From contig CM037588.1 of the NCBI GenBank assembly GCA_021018995.1, positions 145,471,725 to 145,535,724 on the forward strand: a stretch of DNA of 64,000 bases. Reading direction: 5' to 3'. The DNA is from Chloranthus sessilifolius. Lineage: Eukaryota; Streptophyta; Magnoliopsida; Chloranthales; Chloranthaceae. Shown here one piece after another: positions 25,932-36,445 of the stretch (position 1 is the first letter of the stretch; each line of letters begins with the position of its first letter). The notes beneath the pieces were generated by a model, which saw only the letters and a list, made by a program, of their open reading frames with translations, did no database searches and was not told where the DNA came from. Made by a program: the position numbers and the translations under genes.

Positions 25932-25993
<62 letters not shown>
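25932..25993. repeat. (TA)n microsatellite, about 31 units
   Basis: An uninterrupted TA run directly after the LINE tail. Open frames of repeated YI across it are artefacts. Confidence 0.95.
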
Positions 25994-25996
<3 letters not shown>

Positions 25997-26404
25997 ACCG
26001 GTTAGGTGCTCTAATGGAACACATTTACTAATGAGGCACCCAAACATGATTTTAGATGTCACATGGAGCAAGAGGGGATTGCATAGATCATTTTCGAAAA
26101 AATATATACAAAATTAAATTATAAATAAAAACTCATATTCATGACAAAAGTAATTTTACTAATCAATGGACCTTTTGGTGAATCAAATGCACATACATAA
26201 TTTTACTGATCCAAAATCATTGAGTTTTCAATTGACTAGGAACATCCAATTGGTGCAAATTTTCAGCCATAGCCCATTTAAAAGGCTCCAATATTGTATC
26301 GAGAAGGATTGTGCACCATTTGATTGAATTAGGTTTCTTAGAGCTGATCAGAAGCGAGTAGAGCAATATGACTCTGTGGAGCACTAAATAGATGGGATAA
26401 AAGG
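25994..26404. other. Unassigned sequence between (TA)n and LTR D
   Basis: No gene or repeat was recognised on either strand. Confidence 0.4.
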
Positions 26405-27399
26405 TGTGACAGCCCGACGTTTCCCAGTCTCTCAACTAGAAAAGGTCGCGCCATTGGATCACCTGATATGATCCTTTCATCAAGGGTTCCTTGTTTTACA
26501 TCAAAGTGATACAAAATGCAGAAGCAATGTAATTAAACTCTGACAAATGACAATGATGGCAAAATAACTACAATAGATATAGAACTAACCTATGTAATAA
26601 ACAAAAGGAATGTATCTGATGTATAGCTTTTCACCGATGACGGCCACCCGTCATCTAAACAGTGGAAAGAACCGTATACATCCAACCAACATCCCATCAG
26701 AAATCTAACACCAATATATGTCATTTATACAGACCAAAAATATATCTTTTTCCTTCCTCTCTCTCTATCTCTATTCTAATGCCCCATATCCAAATCCCAA
26801 GTAACAAACCTATCTACGGGAAGAACTCCTTTGGAAAGTCGTCTTCCCCGCCGCCGTCGTCGTCGTCGTCTTCGTCTCCCTCCTCCTCAAGCACATACGT
26901 CGGATCCGCCGCTTGCTCAGGATCGGGCTCTGCAGGTAAAATATTTAAATCGAGGAATGAGCTATCATCCACAGCTCAGTAGAATATCATATTGCTAACA
27001 TAAATTGACAGTTTATCAATTTTTTATTTCTATGCATTACTAGATTACAATTAACATGCTGGTGCCATGACTTATGCATGATGCAACAGGTAACAAAAAT
27101 CAAGCTGAAACAGGATATACATGCAGACAAAGATCAGGGAATCAACGAGATTAAGCTCCTGAGTTAGCGGTATCACTTATCAAGCTCCCGAGTTAGCGGG
27201 ATCACTTGGACTGGGATATTACAAGCTCTCAAGTTAGCGGGATCACTTGTCAAACTCCCGAGTTAGTGGGATCACTTGATACAAGAATTTCAAGCTCCCG
27301 AGTTAGCGGGATCACTTGAAGTACACTAGAACATGTCTAAGATATTTCAAATGATCAAGATCTGACTACTGAACACTGTACAATACAAGATGCAATTTC
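26405..27399 (-). repeat. Partial Tekay-like LTR 'D'
   Basis: Its left edge TGTGACAGCCCG is the minus-strand 3' end of an LTR (CGGGCTGTCACA), like those of element X. Inside are the conserved hairpin TGAGCTATC...ACAGCTCA (26958-26978), a CGTCGTCGT stretch at about 26850-26875, and a 27-bp minisatellite. The right side is cut by viral segment A near 27400. A second copy of part of this LTR flanks element X (50691-50767 and 63760-64000). Confidence 0.65.
27153..27318. repeat. Minisatellite, five copies of about 27 bp
   Basis: Copies of CAAGCTCCCGAGTTAGCGGG followed by ATCACTTG, with two short spacers. It lies inside LTR D; similar short tandem units occur in other Tekay-like LTRs. Confidence 0.85.
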
Positions 27400-27480
27400 C
27401 ACCCTAATCACGATGCACTACCTCTCAATATTCCAACACTAGCAACCCGCCATATGTAATTACTACGGGCTTAGCCGGGC

Positions 27481-27495
27481 ATGGCTCTGATACCA
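27481..27495 (-). promoter_or_regulatory. Viral primer binding site (tRNA-Met), segment A
   Basis: TGGTATCAGAGCCAT on the minus strand. In Caulimoviridae this site, complementary to initiator tRNA-Met, starts minus-strand DNA synthesis and marks position 1 of the circular map. Confidence 0.88.
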
Positions 27496-27587
27496 AACAC
27501 AGAGTAAGGGGAAAGCGTAGTTAAGGACGAGGAAGAAGAACATGGGAAGTAAGCCTTATATCATATATTAATTCTAATGAACAAACT

Positions 27588-28020
27588 TACAATTAAAAAC
27601 TCAAAACATATGAAATCTTACAACTATACACACACTATGCAACTACTATGCATGCATTAAACTAATATAAACAAAGCTTAAGAGAAGGCTTACCGATAAG
27701 TTGCACTTCTCCGATACAAACTAAAAGGAAAATAGAGAGAACAAGAGAGAAAGGGAAAGAAGATTTTCGGTGTCCTGGACAATCCCCAGGCTAACCTTTT
27801 TATAGATGAGTGCGGATTTGAAGTGGTTTGAAATCTGCTACTGATTGATGAATGCGGACGTGAGATGAATTGAAATCCGCCGCTGAGTGGGACACGTGTG
27901 CTGGGTGGATTGGTTGCAGTCGCTTCGTCCCTTGATAATTGTGTTTTGACGTAAGGGTATGCGTCAGTGCTTCATAATTGGAATGATGACTACATGGCTT
28001 GCATCATCGACAGCTGGCAA
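27588..28020 (-). promoter_or_regulatory. Common region with pregenomic promoter, segment A
   Basis: A TATA box, CTATAAAAAGG on the minus strand, lies at 27795-27805. About 140 bp upstream lies TGACGCATACCCTTACGTCA (27947-27966). This is two inverted TGACG motifs, like the as-1 element of the CaMV 35S promoter, bound by TGA-type bZIP factors in known cases. The whole block is nearly the same as 44037-44478 in segment B. A transcript starting here would run into the primer site and leader, as expected for a pregenomic RNA. Confidence 0.72.
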
Positions 28021-28157
28021 TTGAGTAGCTAGGACTAATTTGTCCATTTACTAATTTGAAGTGACAGCTTTTTTGGCTATATTGGCTGTATTGATAATCG
28101 CTTGGAGTGATGGACAGCTGTATTGGCTGGTGGACAACTGTATTGATGGTTGACGAA

Positions 28158-29450
28158 TTATTTCTTACTCTTGACCTGATTAATAATTGAGTCCCAATAT
28201 TTACCGAGTGATTGATCAGGACTGTCTGGTTGTGATTCTCCTGCTAGAACATGAAAGAAATTATTGTTTTCAGACGAAGTGAGGGAATCTTCATCCGAAT
28301 GGGATACTGAATTAAAGGTTTGAAGAAAATGGGCTTTCATGGAAGCAAGACAACGATGATTAATCTGTGTCTCAGATAAATCGGGATGTTATTTTTGAAT
28401 CATGGATTTGAATATTTCAAAAGGATTAGATTCTAAAGAAGATAAAGAAGCCTCAGGTTTTACGGTTTTGGCATACTGAGAGATAATGGATGAAATTTCA
28501 AGTAGTTTTTTGTCAAAATCGGGAATATTATCCTACCATCGGATCCAGTAAGTTCTTTGGAGTGTGGGAAGATGGTCAATAGTGGTAATTTGAATATTCC
28601 ACATCCAAATCCATGGAATACTACATTCTGTGAAGAAAAAGAAATCAACTTCAGAGTAATGAGGATTTTTCCCTTTGAATTTAACTCCTTCATATTGATT
28701 ATATAAAGGAATTAATGATTTGGGTAAAATTTTGGTGGTTGGACCTAAATGACTCCACCAAGTATAGAACCAATTGGGAATACCAGCTTGAAGGATATCT
28801 GAACAAATCTTTAGAAACCAAGAATGTTTCTGTTTGAGATTCATATAATAAAAGGCATTGGTGAAGGACTGGATATAATCCCAATAGTTGAAAGAGTGGC
28901 CTGAACTGAGTTTGCAGGATTTATTTAGATCAAAACCCCAAATGGATGGTTTAAGGATTTTATGAATAATGGCTTTACTATAAGTAATTGGGCTATCTGG
29001 CCGTTGGTTTTCCATATGATGGGTAAAGGTAATGGATCCAGTAGCAGTCAAAATTGTTTCTGCAATTAAACGAGTTTTGCCATCCAATGCAGGAAATCCT
29101 TGATTGTCAAGATATCTTCTCTTTAATTTCCAGGGATCAGATATCCATTGTTGATCTTCTGGTTCAATTACCAGAATGGTAGAAAATATATCCTTTTGAA
29201 TATAAGCAATCTCTTTTGTTTCTATCTTCTCTTTATTGAGAGAAGTTTTCTTTTTATTGGGAACCATTTTCTCTTTGTTGAGAGAAATATCTTTTTGCGC
29301 AGAATCTTTAAATTGAAAGCCTCCTTTTGTTCGATATCTATTGCTTTGGATAATTGTCCAGAGAGCATGATCATCTATGGATTCTAGAGTTGAAGATAAG
29401 GGGATATTGCCCCTTTCTTTGCCTTTTCCTCCTGAGGAGGATGCTGCCAT
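28158..29450 (-). pseudogene. Viral ORF2, segment A (431 codons, two in-frame stops)
   Basis: The ATG at 29450 overlaps the end of the RNase H frame by 67 nt. The frame has stops at 28533-28535 and near 28388, then continues open to 28158. The N-terminus is Ser/Gly/Lys-rich with repeated LNKEK motifs (about residues 50-75). The centre is aromatic-rich, with GIPNWFYTWWSHLGP and CSIPWIWMWNIQI as the most distinctive blocks. An acidic Ser-rich C-terminal stretch follows. The aromatic core resembles ORFs found after RNase H in endogenous caulimovirids; the function is not known. It is not related by eye to the ORF in the same place in segment B. Confidence 0.6.
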
Positions 29451-30892
29451 AAAGAAATACCTTGTAAAAATTCTCTAGTTAGAAAATCAGGGAGAGAATT
29501 TGTTTCTCCTTGTATATATTCAATTTGAAAATCAAAGGAGGATAGTTCAGCTTGCCATCTAGCAAAGATTTATTTTGATGCAAGATTTTTGACATCTTTT
29601 TGTAAAACGGATTTTGCGGAACTACAGTCTATTCTAAGAAGGACTGATTAAGTAAATCATCCTGAAATTTTTGAATACATTTGACAATGGCAAGAACTTC
29701 TTTTTTAATAGTTGAATAATTAGTTTGAGCATCTTTCCAAACACCAGAAGTGTATCTGATTAATTCTTCCTTCTGTTTGGAAGGGTTGAGTTGTTTCAAA
29801 ATTCCTCCATAGCCTAGTTGGGAGGCATCTGTCTCAACTATCTTATACCAAAGTGGATTGGCTAAAGAAAGACATGGAATTTGTTTGACTTTTAATTTTA
29901 TTTGTCAAACAGCTTTGGTATGGTCATCAGTCCATGGGGATGGATTCTTTTGGAGTCGTGATTGTAATATTTTTGCATCATATGCTAGATTAGGAATAAA
30001 ATTTGCAACATAATTCAGACTGCCCAAAAATCTTTGTAATTGGGTTTTGTCCAGAATTACATCAGGAAATTTTGAGGCAAATTCAATACTGCGGTCAATT
30101 TGGAATAATTTGGCCTTGGTGAATATTATGACCAAGAAATCGAATAGATGTTTGAAATAGCTTGATTTTAGGAGCAGAAACGACTAATCCATTTTTGTGG
30201 ATAATGTCTTTAAAAATTTTTAAATGTTTAAAATACTGGTCAATAGATTTTGAAAAGATAAGTATGTCATCAATATAGACGATAGAAAATACGGTATATG
30301 GAGTGAATATATCATTCATAATATTCTGAAATTTAGAAGGAGCATTTTTAAGGCCAAATGGCATAACATTCCATTCAAAGTGTCCAAAAGGAACAGTAAA
30401 CGCGGTTTTCTACCTGTCAGTCTCGGCCACCTGAATTTGGCAATATCCCGATTTGAGATCAAATTTGGAGAAAATAGTAGCTGAATGTAAGCAATCCAGC
30501 AAATCCTTTTTGTTAGGAATAGGATAAAGAATCCATTGGAGGCAATCATTCAATGGTTTGTAGTTGATAACTAGATGAGGAGTTTCTCGTTCTCGTTCAG
30601 TATTTTTATTGACATAAAAAGCTGTACAACTCCATGGGGAGTGACTGGGACGAATAAGTTGTTTGTGCAATAAACTTGCAATTTCAGTTTTGCATAATTC
30701 CAAATAAGCAAGTTTCATTTGACTTGGTCGTGCTTTAGTTGGAATATGTCGTTCATTGAAATCAGGATTATAGGGAAGAGAAACAATATATTTCTTGTGA
30801 TCCCAAAAAGCATTTGGTATATCACTACAGATATCATTGTGGTAAGATTTCAAAAGTTGAGAAATCTTGATTTGTATTGAAGGGGATTCCAA
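29384..30892 (-). pseudogene. Viral reverse transcriptase and RNase H, segment A
   Basis: The RT N-terminal half is at 30410-30892 (FSKFDLKSGYCQIQV present). A stop lies directly after it, then MPFGLKNAPSKFQNIM and the active-site motif YIDDILIFS at 30095-30364. The frame then shifts into 29905-30135. An RNase H domain, outside any long ATG frame, is readable at about 29900-29430. It starts near VETDASQLGYGGIL and has one stop before IFARWQAELSSFDFQIEYI. The frame ends at 29384 inside the start of ORF2. The product would have copied pregenomic RNA into DNA and degraded the RNA strand. At least two stops and one frameshift mean it is dead. Confidence 0.85.
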
Positions 30893-30900
30893 TTGTTTTT

Positions 30901-31848
30901 CTAAAGATAAAAACTTGACTTCTTGTTGTAAGAAGTTAAGTTGCTTTCTTTGAAAAATAAATTAGATTCCATAGAATTGATAACTTTTGTTTGTGGTGGA
31001 GTTACGAATTGAAATAGGAGATTATGTCCATTATATTGGGCATAAATACCATTTTCATCTACCTTGGTTAAGGGGAAAATTGAGGTGATAAAAGGAGTAC
31101 CAAGAATAACTATTTGAGTTAAATCTTTTATAAGTATAAAATTGGCCGGAATACATACGCCATTATTACAAATTGAGACATAATTTAATTTATATTTAAT
31201 TTGCATTTTGTAACCATTAGCATTATTAAGGGTTTGAGTGGTTTTATCAAAATATTGGGTAGGAACCAATCCTTCCTGTATACAATTTAAATCAACTCCA
31301 CTATCAATTAGGGCAACAACATCTTTGATAGTAAATTCTTGATTAATTACCAAAGTAACTTGAATATACCATTTTTGAGCTGTTACTTGGCTCATGACAT
31401 TGATTTGATTATGTTGTCGAATTGGTGGTTGATTAGCAAGAGATTTCTTTTGCTTACTCATCTCAAATTTTAATGAATTAATTTCATGTTTAAGGTCACC
31501 AATTGTAACAGGTCTAGGTATAGACTCATTATTTGAATATTGAGTTTGAGATTCTTTTATTGGGTTAGTAGTTTTGTCTACTAATTCCAATAGAGTTGGT
31601 TGGATATTTGTAGGAACATTGGTTCTTGAATTTTGACAATTTATTTTTGGATGATCAGAAGATGGGGGAAATTCAGATTTTGTCTGAATAAGTTTTGGGT
31701 CTTTGTCATAAAGTTGGTCTGGTTTTTTCTTGACCTTACACCTGTTGGCATAATGACCAAACTTTGAACATTTATAACATTGAATATGTTCTTGTGATTT
31801 TGATTTGGATCTAGATTTCTTTTTTTGATTGACATCCAATCTTTCCAT
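30901..31848 (-). CDS. Viral zinc-knuckle and aspartic protease part of polyprotein, segment A
   Basis: An open frame of 315 codons. A basic stretch (KKKSRSKSKS) precedes the zinc knuckle CYKCSKFGHYANRC (C-x2-C-x4-H-x4-C). About 150 residues later comes the retroviral-type protease motif ALIDSGVDLNCIQ, followed by the hydrophobic VILGTPFITSIFP block. In caulimovirids this part of the polyprotein binds RNA and cleaves the polyprotein. The related part of segment B (45974-47506) is clearly homologous but strongly diverged. The ATG at 31848 is only the first in the open frame; the original start was upstream. It stops 9 nt before the RT frame. Confidence 0.82.
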   Translation of the reverse strand: MERLDVNQKKKSRSKSKSQEHIQCYKCSKFGHYANRCKVKKKPDQLYDKDPKLIQTKSEFPPSSDHPKINCQNSRTNVPTNIQPTLLELVDKTTNPIKESQTQYSNNESIPRPVTIGDLKHEINSLKFEMSKQKKSLANQPPIRQHNQINVMSQVTAQKWYIQVTLVINQEFTIKDVVALIDSGVDLNCIQEGLVPTQYFDKTTQTLNNANGYKMQIKYKLNYVSICNNGVCIPANFILIKDLTQIVILGTPFITSIFPLTKVDENGIYAQYNGHNLLFQFVTPPQTKVINSMESNLFFKESNLTSYNKKSSFYL

Positions 31849-31960
31849 CCATATTGATAGATTATTTTTTGATGGAAGGAATTGTCCATCGATTTAATTG
31901 ATCATATCTAATTGTATTTCATTTTTGATTGAAAACAAAACATTTTTTTTTTTTTTTTAT
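31849..31960 (-). pseudogene. Remnant of viral polyprotein N-terminus, segment A
   Basis: A minus-strand frame from 31889 contains IIYQYGWKDW, which matches the N-terminal region of the movement-protein ORF in segment B (50149 downward). A 4-base loss upstream and the direct passage into the knuckle region break the frame. The movement and coat protein sequence present in B is missing here. Confidence 0.65.
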
Positions 31961-32035
31961 TTTTAATTTTAAATAAAATATCCATAAATAAGACCATAAA
32001 TGTTCATACCATTAGCCACTAATTCAATTCATTCA

Positions 32036-32100
32036 CCTCTCAAGATTCCACCACCAGCCACCGCCATATGTAATTACTAATGGGCTAGTCAAATCTTGAG
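32036..32100. repeat. Head-to-head junction of viral segments A and B-plus
   Basis: The minus-oriented leader of A runs up to about 32084 and the plus-oriented leader of B begins there, so CCTCTCAAGATT (32037-32048) is mirrored by AATCTTGAGAGG (about 32091-32102). The spacer holds GGGCTAG, from the leader's GGCTAAGCCC palindrome. Confidence 0.75.
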
Positions 32101-32563
32101 AGGTAGTGAGTCATGATTAGGGTGGCTAATCATGGGCGTATGAACTACTGTTCATCGTCTTCTTCAGCGATAATTATGAATGACTTATAATGGTCTGTTT
32201 AGATTTACTACTATGTTGTGGTAGCGTAAGTCGCGTTGGATGATTGATAGGCATTGTAGTAGGGATTATGCGTTGTTGCTGATTTCCTTAAAGTTAGTTA
32301 TCATGGATGGACGCAGTTTTGCAACAGCAATCTAGTAGTAAATCTAAATGAATTTCTGTAAGAAGTCCATGAAAATTTATGGAGAAGAAGGTAAATAGTA
32401 ATTTACTATGCTGATGAATAGTATTCCAAATCACTATTCACTATAGTAAAACTATTCCAACATTACTATTCTCATATGTAATTACAGTCTTATTGGTTTT
32501 ACCAAAAGCTCTTTTACTCTTTCTTTTTTACTGTTTTAAGAAAAAAAAAAAATGTTTTTGTAA
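32085..32563 (+). other. Viral leader, segment B-plus
   Basis: This matches the leader of B-minus (50150-50640, opposite strand). It contains the same inverted repeat built from TTTAGATTTACTACTA (about 32200-32216) and TAGTAGTAAATCTAAA (about 32334-32350). Confidence 0.75.
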
Positions 32564-33537
32564 ATGTCTCTTTTCAATTTTCCAATAAAAAAATCAATTA
32601 AAAATAAAAATTAGACAAATGGTGACCAACAAAATCAATTAAATCGATGGACAATTCCTTCCATCAATCCAAAACAATCTATCAATATGGATGGAAAGAT
32701 GTATTCCATCAAAACTATTAAGCAAACCTTGATAAATGAAAAAGTCAAAATGAAGGTTTTCAATTGCTTTCAAATGAAGATCTGCATGACTAGTATCAAC
32801 TTCCTACATCTAGGATGTATGATGCCTTCAAACCTTTGACCTTATTGATTGGAAATCCTATACTCGAGATGCTAGATGCCGCTTCGATTGAGACCAACTT
32901 ATGCCTTGGTCCAAAGATACTACAATGTTTTTCCAAATTTAACTTTATCTTTAATGATAAAATATTTTGCATGCTTGTACCCTTTAATCTCCAAATTTAG
33001 GATACAACTTTATGCCTAGATCGTAGACCATTGCTTCGATCTATCGCCTCATTATAAGGTGATGACTTCTAGTTCCTAAAATTAATTATCAAAATGAATC
33101 AGAAGAATACCTTAATTGAGACTAATAGTGCAACCACTAATGTTGCTACACAAAAATTATGTGAATGGAAAAATATTACTTTTCCCGATCCATGATGCTT
33201 ACACCTCAAGTCGCTCTCCTAAACCAATTTTAAATCAAGAAATTGAACAAATTGTTCAAAATATTCAAGGTGGAGATGTAATCTTAAAATTTGATAGATC
33301 TACATCTCACGTAACTTTATAGGAGTTCTTATTCGATTCAAGGTCTCGAGGTCCTTATAGAGTTTCTATACCTCGATCGCTCGATCATCTTATTCAAGCT
33401 AACTCATTTGTTACTTTTGAATTTAATCAACCAAATCTTGAAGGAATCCAAGTTTCAACAATGCATTCTCATGGGATATATACCCAACAGCAGAGGGAAT
33501 CCCCTACTGCTAGCGAGATGAATTTCTCAATCTATTA
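32564..33537 (+). pseudogene. Viral movement protein, segment B-plus (broken)
   Basis: The ATG at 32564 corresponds to the start of the open frame at 50149 on the other strand. The order of conserved blocks is the same, including the IETN-CLGP and KINYQNE segments, but stops and indels split it into short frames (32815-33000, 33116-33322). It belonged to the 30K-type movement protein of caulimovirids, which opens plasmodesmata for cell-to-cell spread. It is a non-functional copy. Confidence 0.72.
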
Positions 33538-34296
33538 ATAAAGTTTTTATCGATCATACAAAACTAGAAAACTTTGTTATTAATAGGCAAGAAATCAATG
33601 CTGAATTTCAGCAAGACAAATATGCACCATTCCGTGAATGGTATTTTAAAAAAATTTCTGCAATAAAATTGCAAGAATTTAAAGAACAATTTTATAATTA
33701 TGTTGAAACTTTTTATCAAGTAATTCCATTTGTTACTTGGTTCAAAGCGACAAAATATCTTGAAATGACTCAGGATGAAAGGAGAATATTTCTCCTAGAG
33801 GATTTCAAAAAAGAATGGCATAAACTAGATGGTTCAATCGTTCAATCGGTTCATCCTCCTGTTGAAGCCCTCAAACTTACTCAACCTAATTCAACAGCTA
33901 CTTTGGAAGCCACTGCTTTCATAAAACCTGTTGAACCTATCTCTCATTCAACAAAAGTTGATTTATCACATCTGTATAAACAAAATAATTTTACTAATTT
34001 GAATTTACAAACAATTGGTATGCAATTAAATAGGATTGAAAATATTCTTTCTTCCTCACCAATAAACAAAACATCAACCTTAAAGGTCGAACAACCAAGC
34101 ATAAAACCTCCCCTAGAAATTTCTGGATTAAATCTATCATGAAAATCTTGTATGATAAAACAAGAGGAATTTATTGATAAACTTACATCCAGATTACATG
34201 CTTTATCACTTAACCCTGAAAAGAAAAATAATTTTCAAATCAATGTATTGACTGATAGAGAAAATGCCAATTTAGCAGAAATTCAAAATAATTTCG
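33525..34296 (+). pseudogene. Viral coat protein N-terminal part, segment B-plus, cut by element Y
   Basis: An open frame starting before 33669 reads through to 34142, then a stop. Homology to B-minus continues to 34296, where LTR Y begins. It includes FKEQFYNYVETFYQVIPFV and the block KVDLSHLYKQNNFTNLNLQT, both present in B-minus. The conserved coat-protein core lies beyond the break and is missing. No continuation of this copy is found after element Y. Confidence 0.72.
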
Positions 34297-36445
34297 TGTA
34301 ACATCCTGAAAATTTCAATTTAAATAGTGTACCTTGGGATGTATGCCCGACTTTGAACAGTGTACATCGGTGTGCGTGCCTGATTGGTCACATGCTCAAT
34401 TTTATGAAATTACTTATGTAAGTTAAATTGGGTTTGGTCTTGAGTGGAAAAAAACCGATTTAGATCGTGTGTTGAGCATTAGATGGTTTCTTATGCACCA
34501 AGCTTTGGTGTACTGGCTCAACACCGAGTCCGATTTGTGGATGGTTTGGGTGTGTAGGCCCACACCTAATCAAAGAAAACTATTTTGTTATGAGATAACA
34601 CCTAAATAGGTACGTTCGTTTCACATGGGAGCTAGATCCTTAGATGAGAACTAATACGCCCAAAGACAAGTATATGTGTTTTGTATGGGAACCAATCCCA
34701 TTTAGTTAAAGAAGGCAATTTCTTCTTTTGGGAGCTAACACCCGGTTTGCACAAGAGATTTTTTTTGGGTTTTGGGTTTTTGAGGAGAGAAGGAAGAGAG
34801 AAAGAGGAGATGAAATGAACGTGTTGAATCCATGTGTGCCGAGCCTTAGATTTGCGTGAAAAAAAAAACATTTGTGAGATCGTGTAAGGGGAAGATCGCC
34901 GTCGGTTTCGACTTTTGGTTATGGTTTTGTGAGATTTGGAGCCGTTTGAGGTTTTGAAACCCTCTTCTTGCAAACAGATTGTGGGTTTTGATTCGTTAAA
35001 TCGTAGCGTGAGTTTGGGTGAAGTGTGTGTGGAAGAATTGCCGTCGATTTCGTGGGCTTGGTTGTGATCGTGGAGCACGGAGATGATCGAAGTGGGTTTG
35101 GAAACCCTTTTCGTTTAACGAAGGAGACGATCCGATCTACGAGTAGATCACCGATTTAAAGAGGTAAATAATGAAAATTCTTTTATGTAATTTAACTAAA
35201 TATAGGTTGCTTAGATGTGTGCAAAAGATTAAGATCAAAGGATTGAATTTTGATGTAAACAAATGGGTTTCAAGGTTCAAACTCGAAAAGTGCTCATAAA
35301 CTACCAAAATCGATTAATCAATTTTGAAAAAAGAGAAATTCAAAGAGGAACTTCACGAAATTGATTAATCGAAGAAAATTTCAATTAATCGATTTTGAAA
35401 TTTGATTGATCGATTTTGAAAATCGATTAATCGATTTTGCCTGGGCTTACTGACATTACTGGAATATTTCGGCCATAATGTTTTGTGCCGAACTCCGATT
35501 GATGTGATTCTTATTGCGTTGGAAAGAGGACAGCAAGCCCTACAACTTTTATGAATTCACCAACTTGTGAATCAATTGTTTTAAAGGTCAAAATTTAGTA
35601 ATAACCTGGATCAAATTCTAATTTTTTCGAGAAACGAAACCGATTAATCGAGTAAAAATCAATTAATCGATTCTTGAATTTCGATTAATCGAAATTGGGT
35701 CGATTAATCGACTGGTCACAACTAGTGAGCAATATTTATGGCTGTTTGAAAATCGATCAATTGATTTTAGAATTTCGATTAATCGATATAGGGATCGATT
35801 AATCGAGTTTGACTGTGCACACCAGTACTACTTTGGTATTTTGACCATAACATTCTTCTCCGACCTCTGATTGATGCAATTTTGAGGTGTTGGAAAGATA
35901 ACAAGGAGATCTACAACTTTTGTGTTTTGACCAACTTATAAATCTAAATTTTTAAAGGTTAAAATTTAAGAGGAAAGTTACATCAAATTCTAAGTTGGCG
36001 CGAACTTGCCCGTTCCGACTCGATTTTGAGAAAACACTTAAATAGTCTAAGTGATTAGTGATTAGAATTGATCCTTGATATATCATCATATATTTGTGAT
36101 GTAGATTGAGGGCGGGAATCTATCGATAAGGCTTAGCTTGGCTTCGTGCAACTTCGAGGTTAAGGTGGGGAAAATTTGACACTCAATTTCATTCTTGATT
36201 ATGATTTCATAGATGCTTTGATATGATCAAATGAAATAAGATAAGTTTTACTGCTTTTGAACTAGTATTTGACTTGTTTGATCTTGAAATGGTTTTAGAA
36301 CTCAGAAATTTAGTGTGGGAAAAGTTTCATATACAATTGCATTTGGGTTTGATTTTTCATAGGCTTAGATATGATCGTTCGGAATGTAATAAATTGACCA
36401 TATTTGAATTGTACTTACACTCTTTGAAATATAAAATGCATGTTT
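34297..36445 (+). repeat. LTR Y1, part before the solo LTR
   Basis: Collinear with 40382-42320 of LTR Y2. It is interrupted at 36445 by the solo LTR and resumes at 38931 (38926-38930 is the duplicated TGTTT). Confidence 0.88.
35310..35830 (+). repeat. TCGATTAATCGA palindrome array in LTR Y1
   Basis: Many copies of ATCGATTAATCGATT and variants, starting about 1 kb into the LTR. The same array is at 41390-41690 in LTR Y2, where one block is deleted. Confidence 0.88.

Larger units (their letters stand above)
27400..32084 (-). mobile_element. Endogenous pararetrovirus segment A (Caulimoviridae): leader to leader, with RT and ORF2
   Basis: On the minus strand the order is leader piece (32036-32084), remnant of the polyprotein N-terminus, zinc knuckle, protease, RT, RNase H, ORF2, promoter region, tRNA-Met primer site (27481-27495) and leader again to about 27400. 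This spans slightly more than one turn of a circular genome of about 4.6 kb. Movement and coat protein are absent. The frame passes straight from the polyprotein N-terminus to the zinc knuckle. It holds several stops and frameshifts and is an inactive fossil copy. The genus is not resolvable by eye; florendovirus- or petuvirus-like layouts are closest. Confidence 0.8.

Noticed and set aside
25798..26071. ORFs with long YIYIYI runs
   Set aside because: Translation of the (TA)n microsatellite.
26662..26982. 106-codon Ser/Pro-rich ORF
   Set aside because: It lies inside LTR D, and its serine run comes from a CGTCGTCGT repeat.
34632..35078. 148-codon minus-strand ORF in LTR Y1, repeated at 40717-41136
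   Set aside because: Antisense within an LTR, low-complexity and without a known domain; both copies differ in start and frame.
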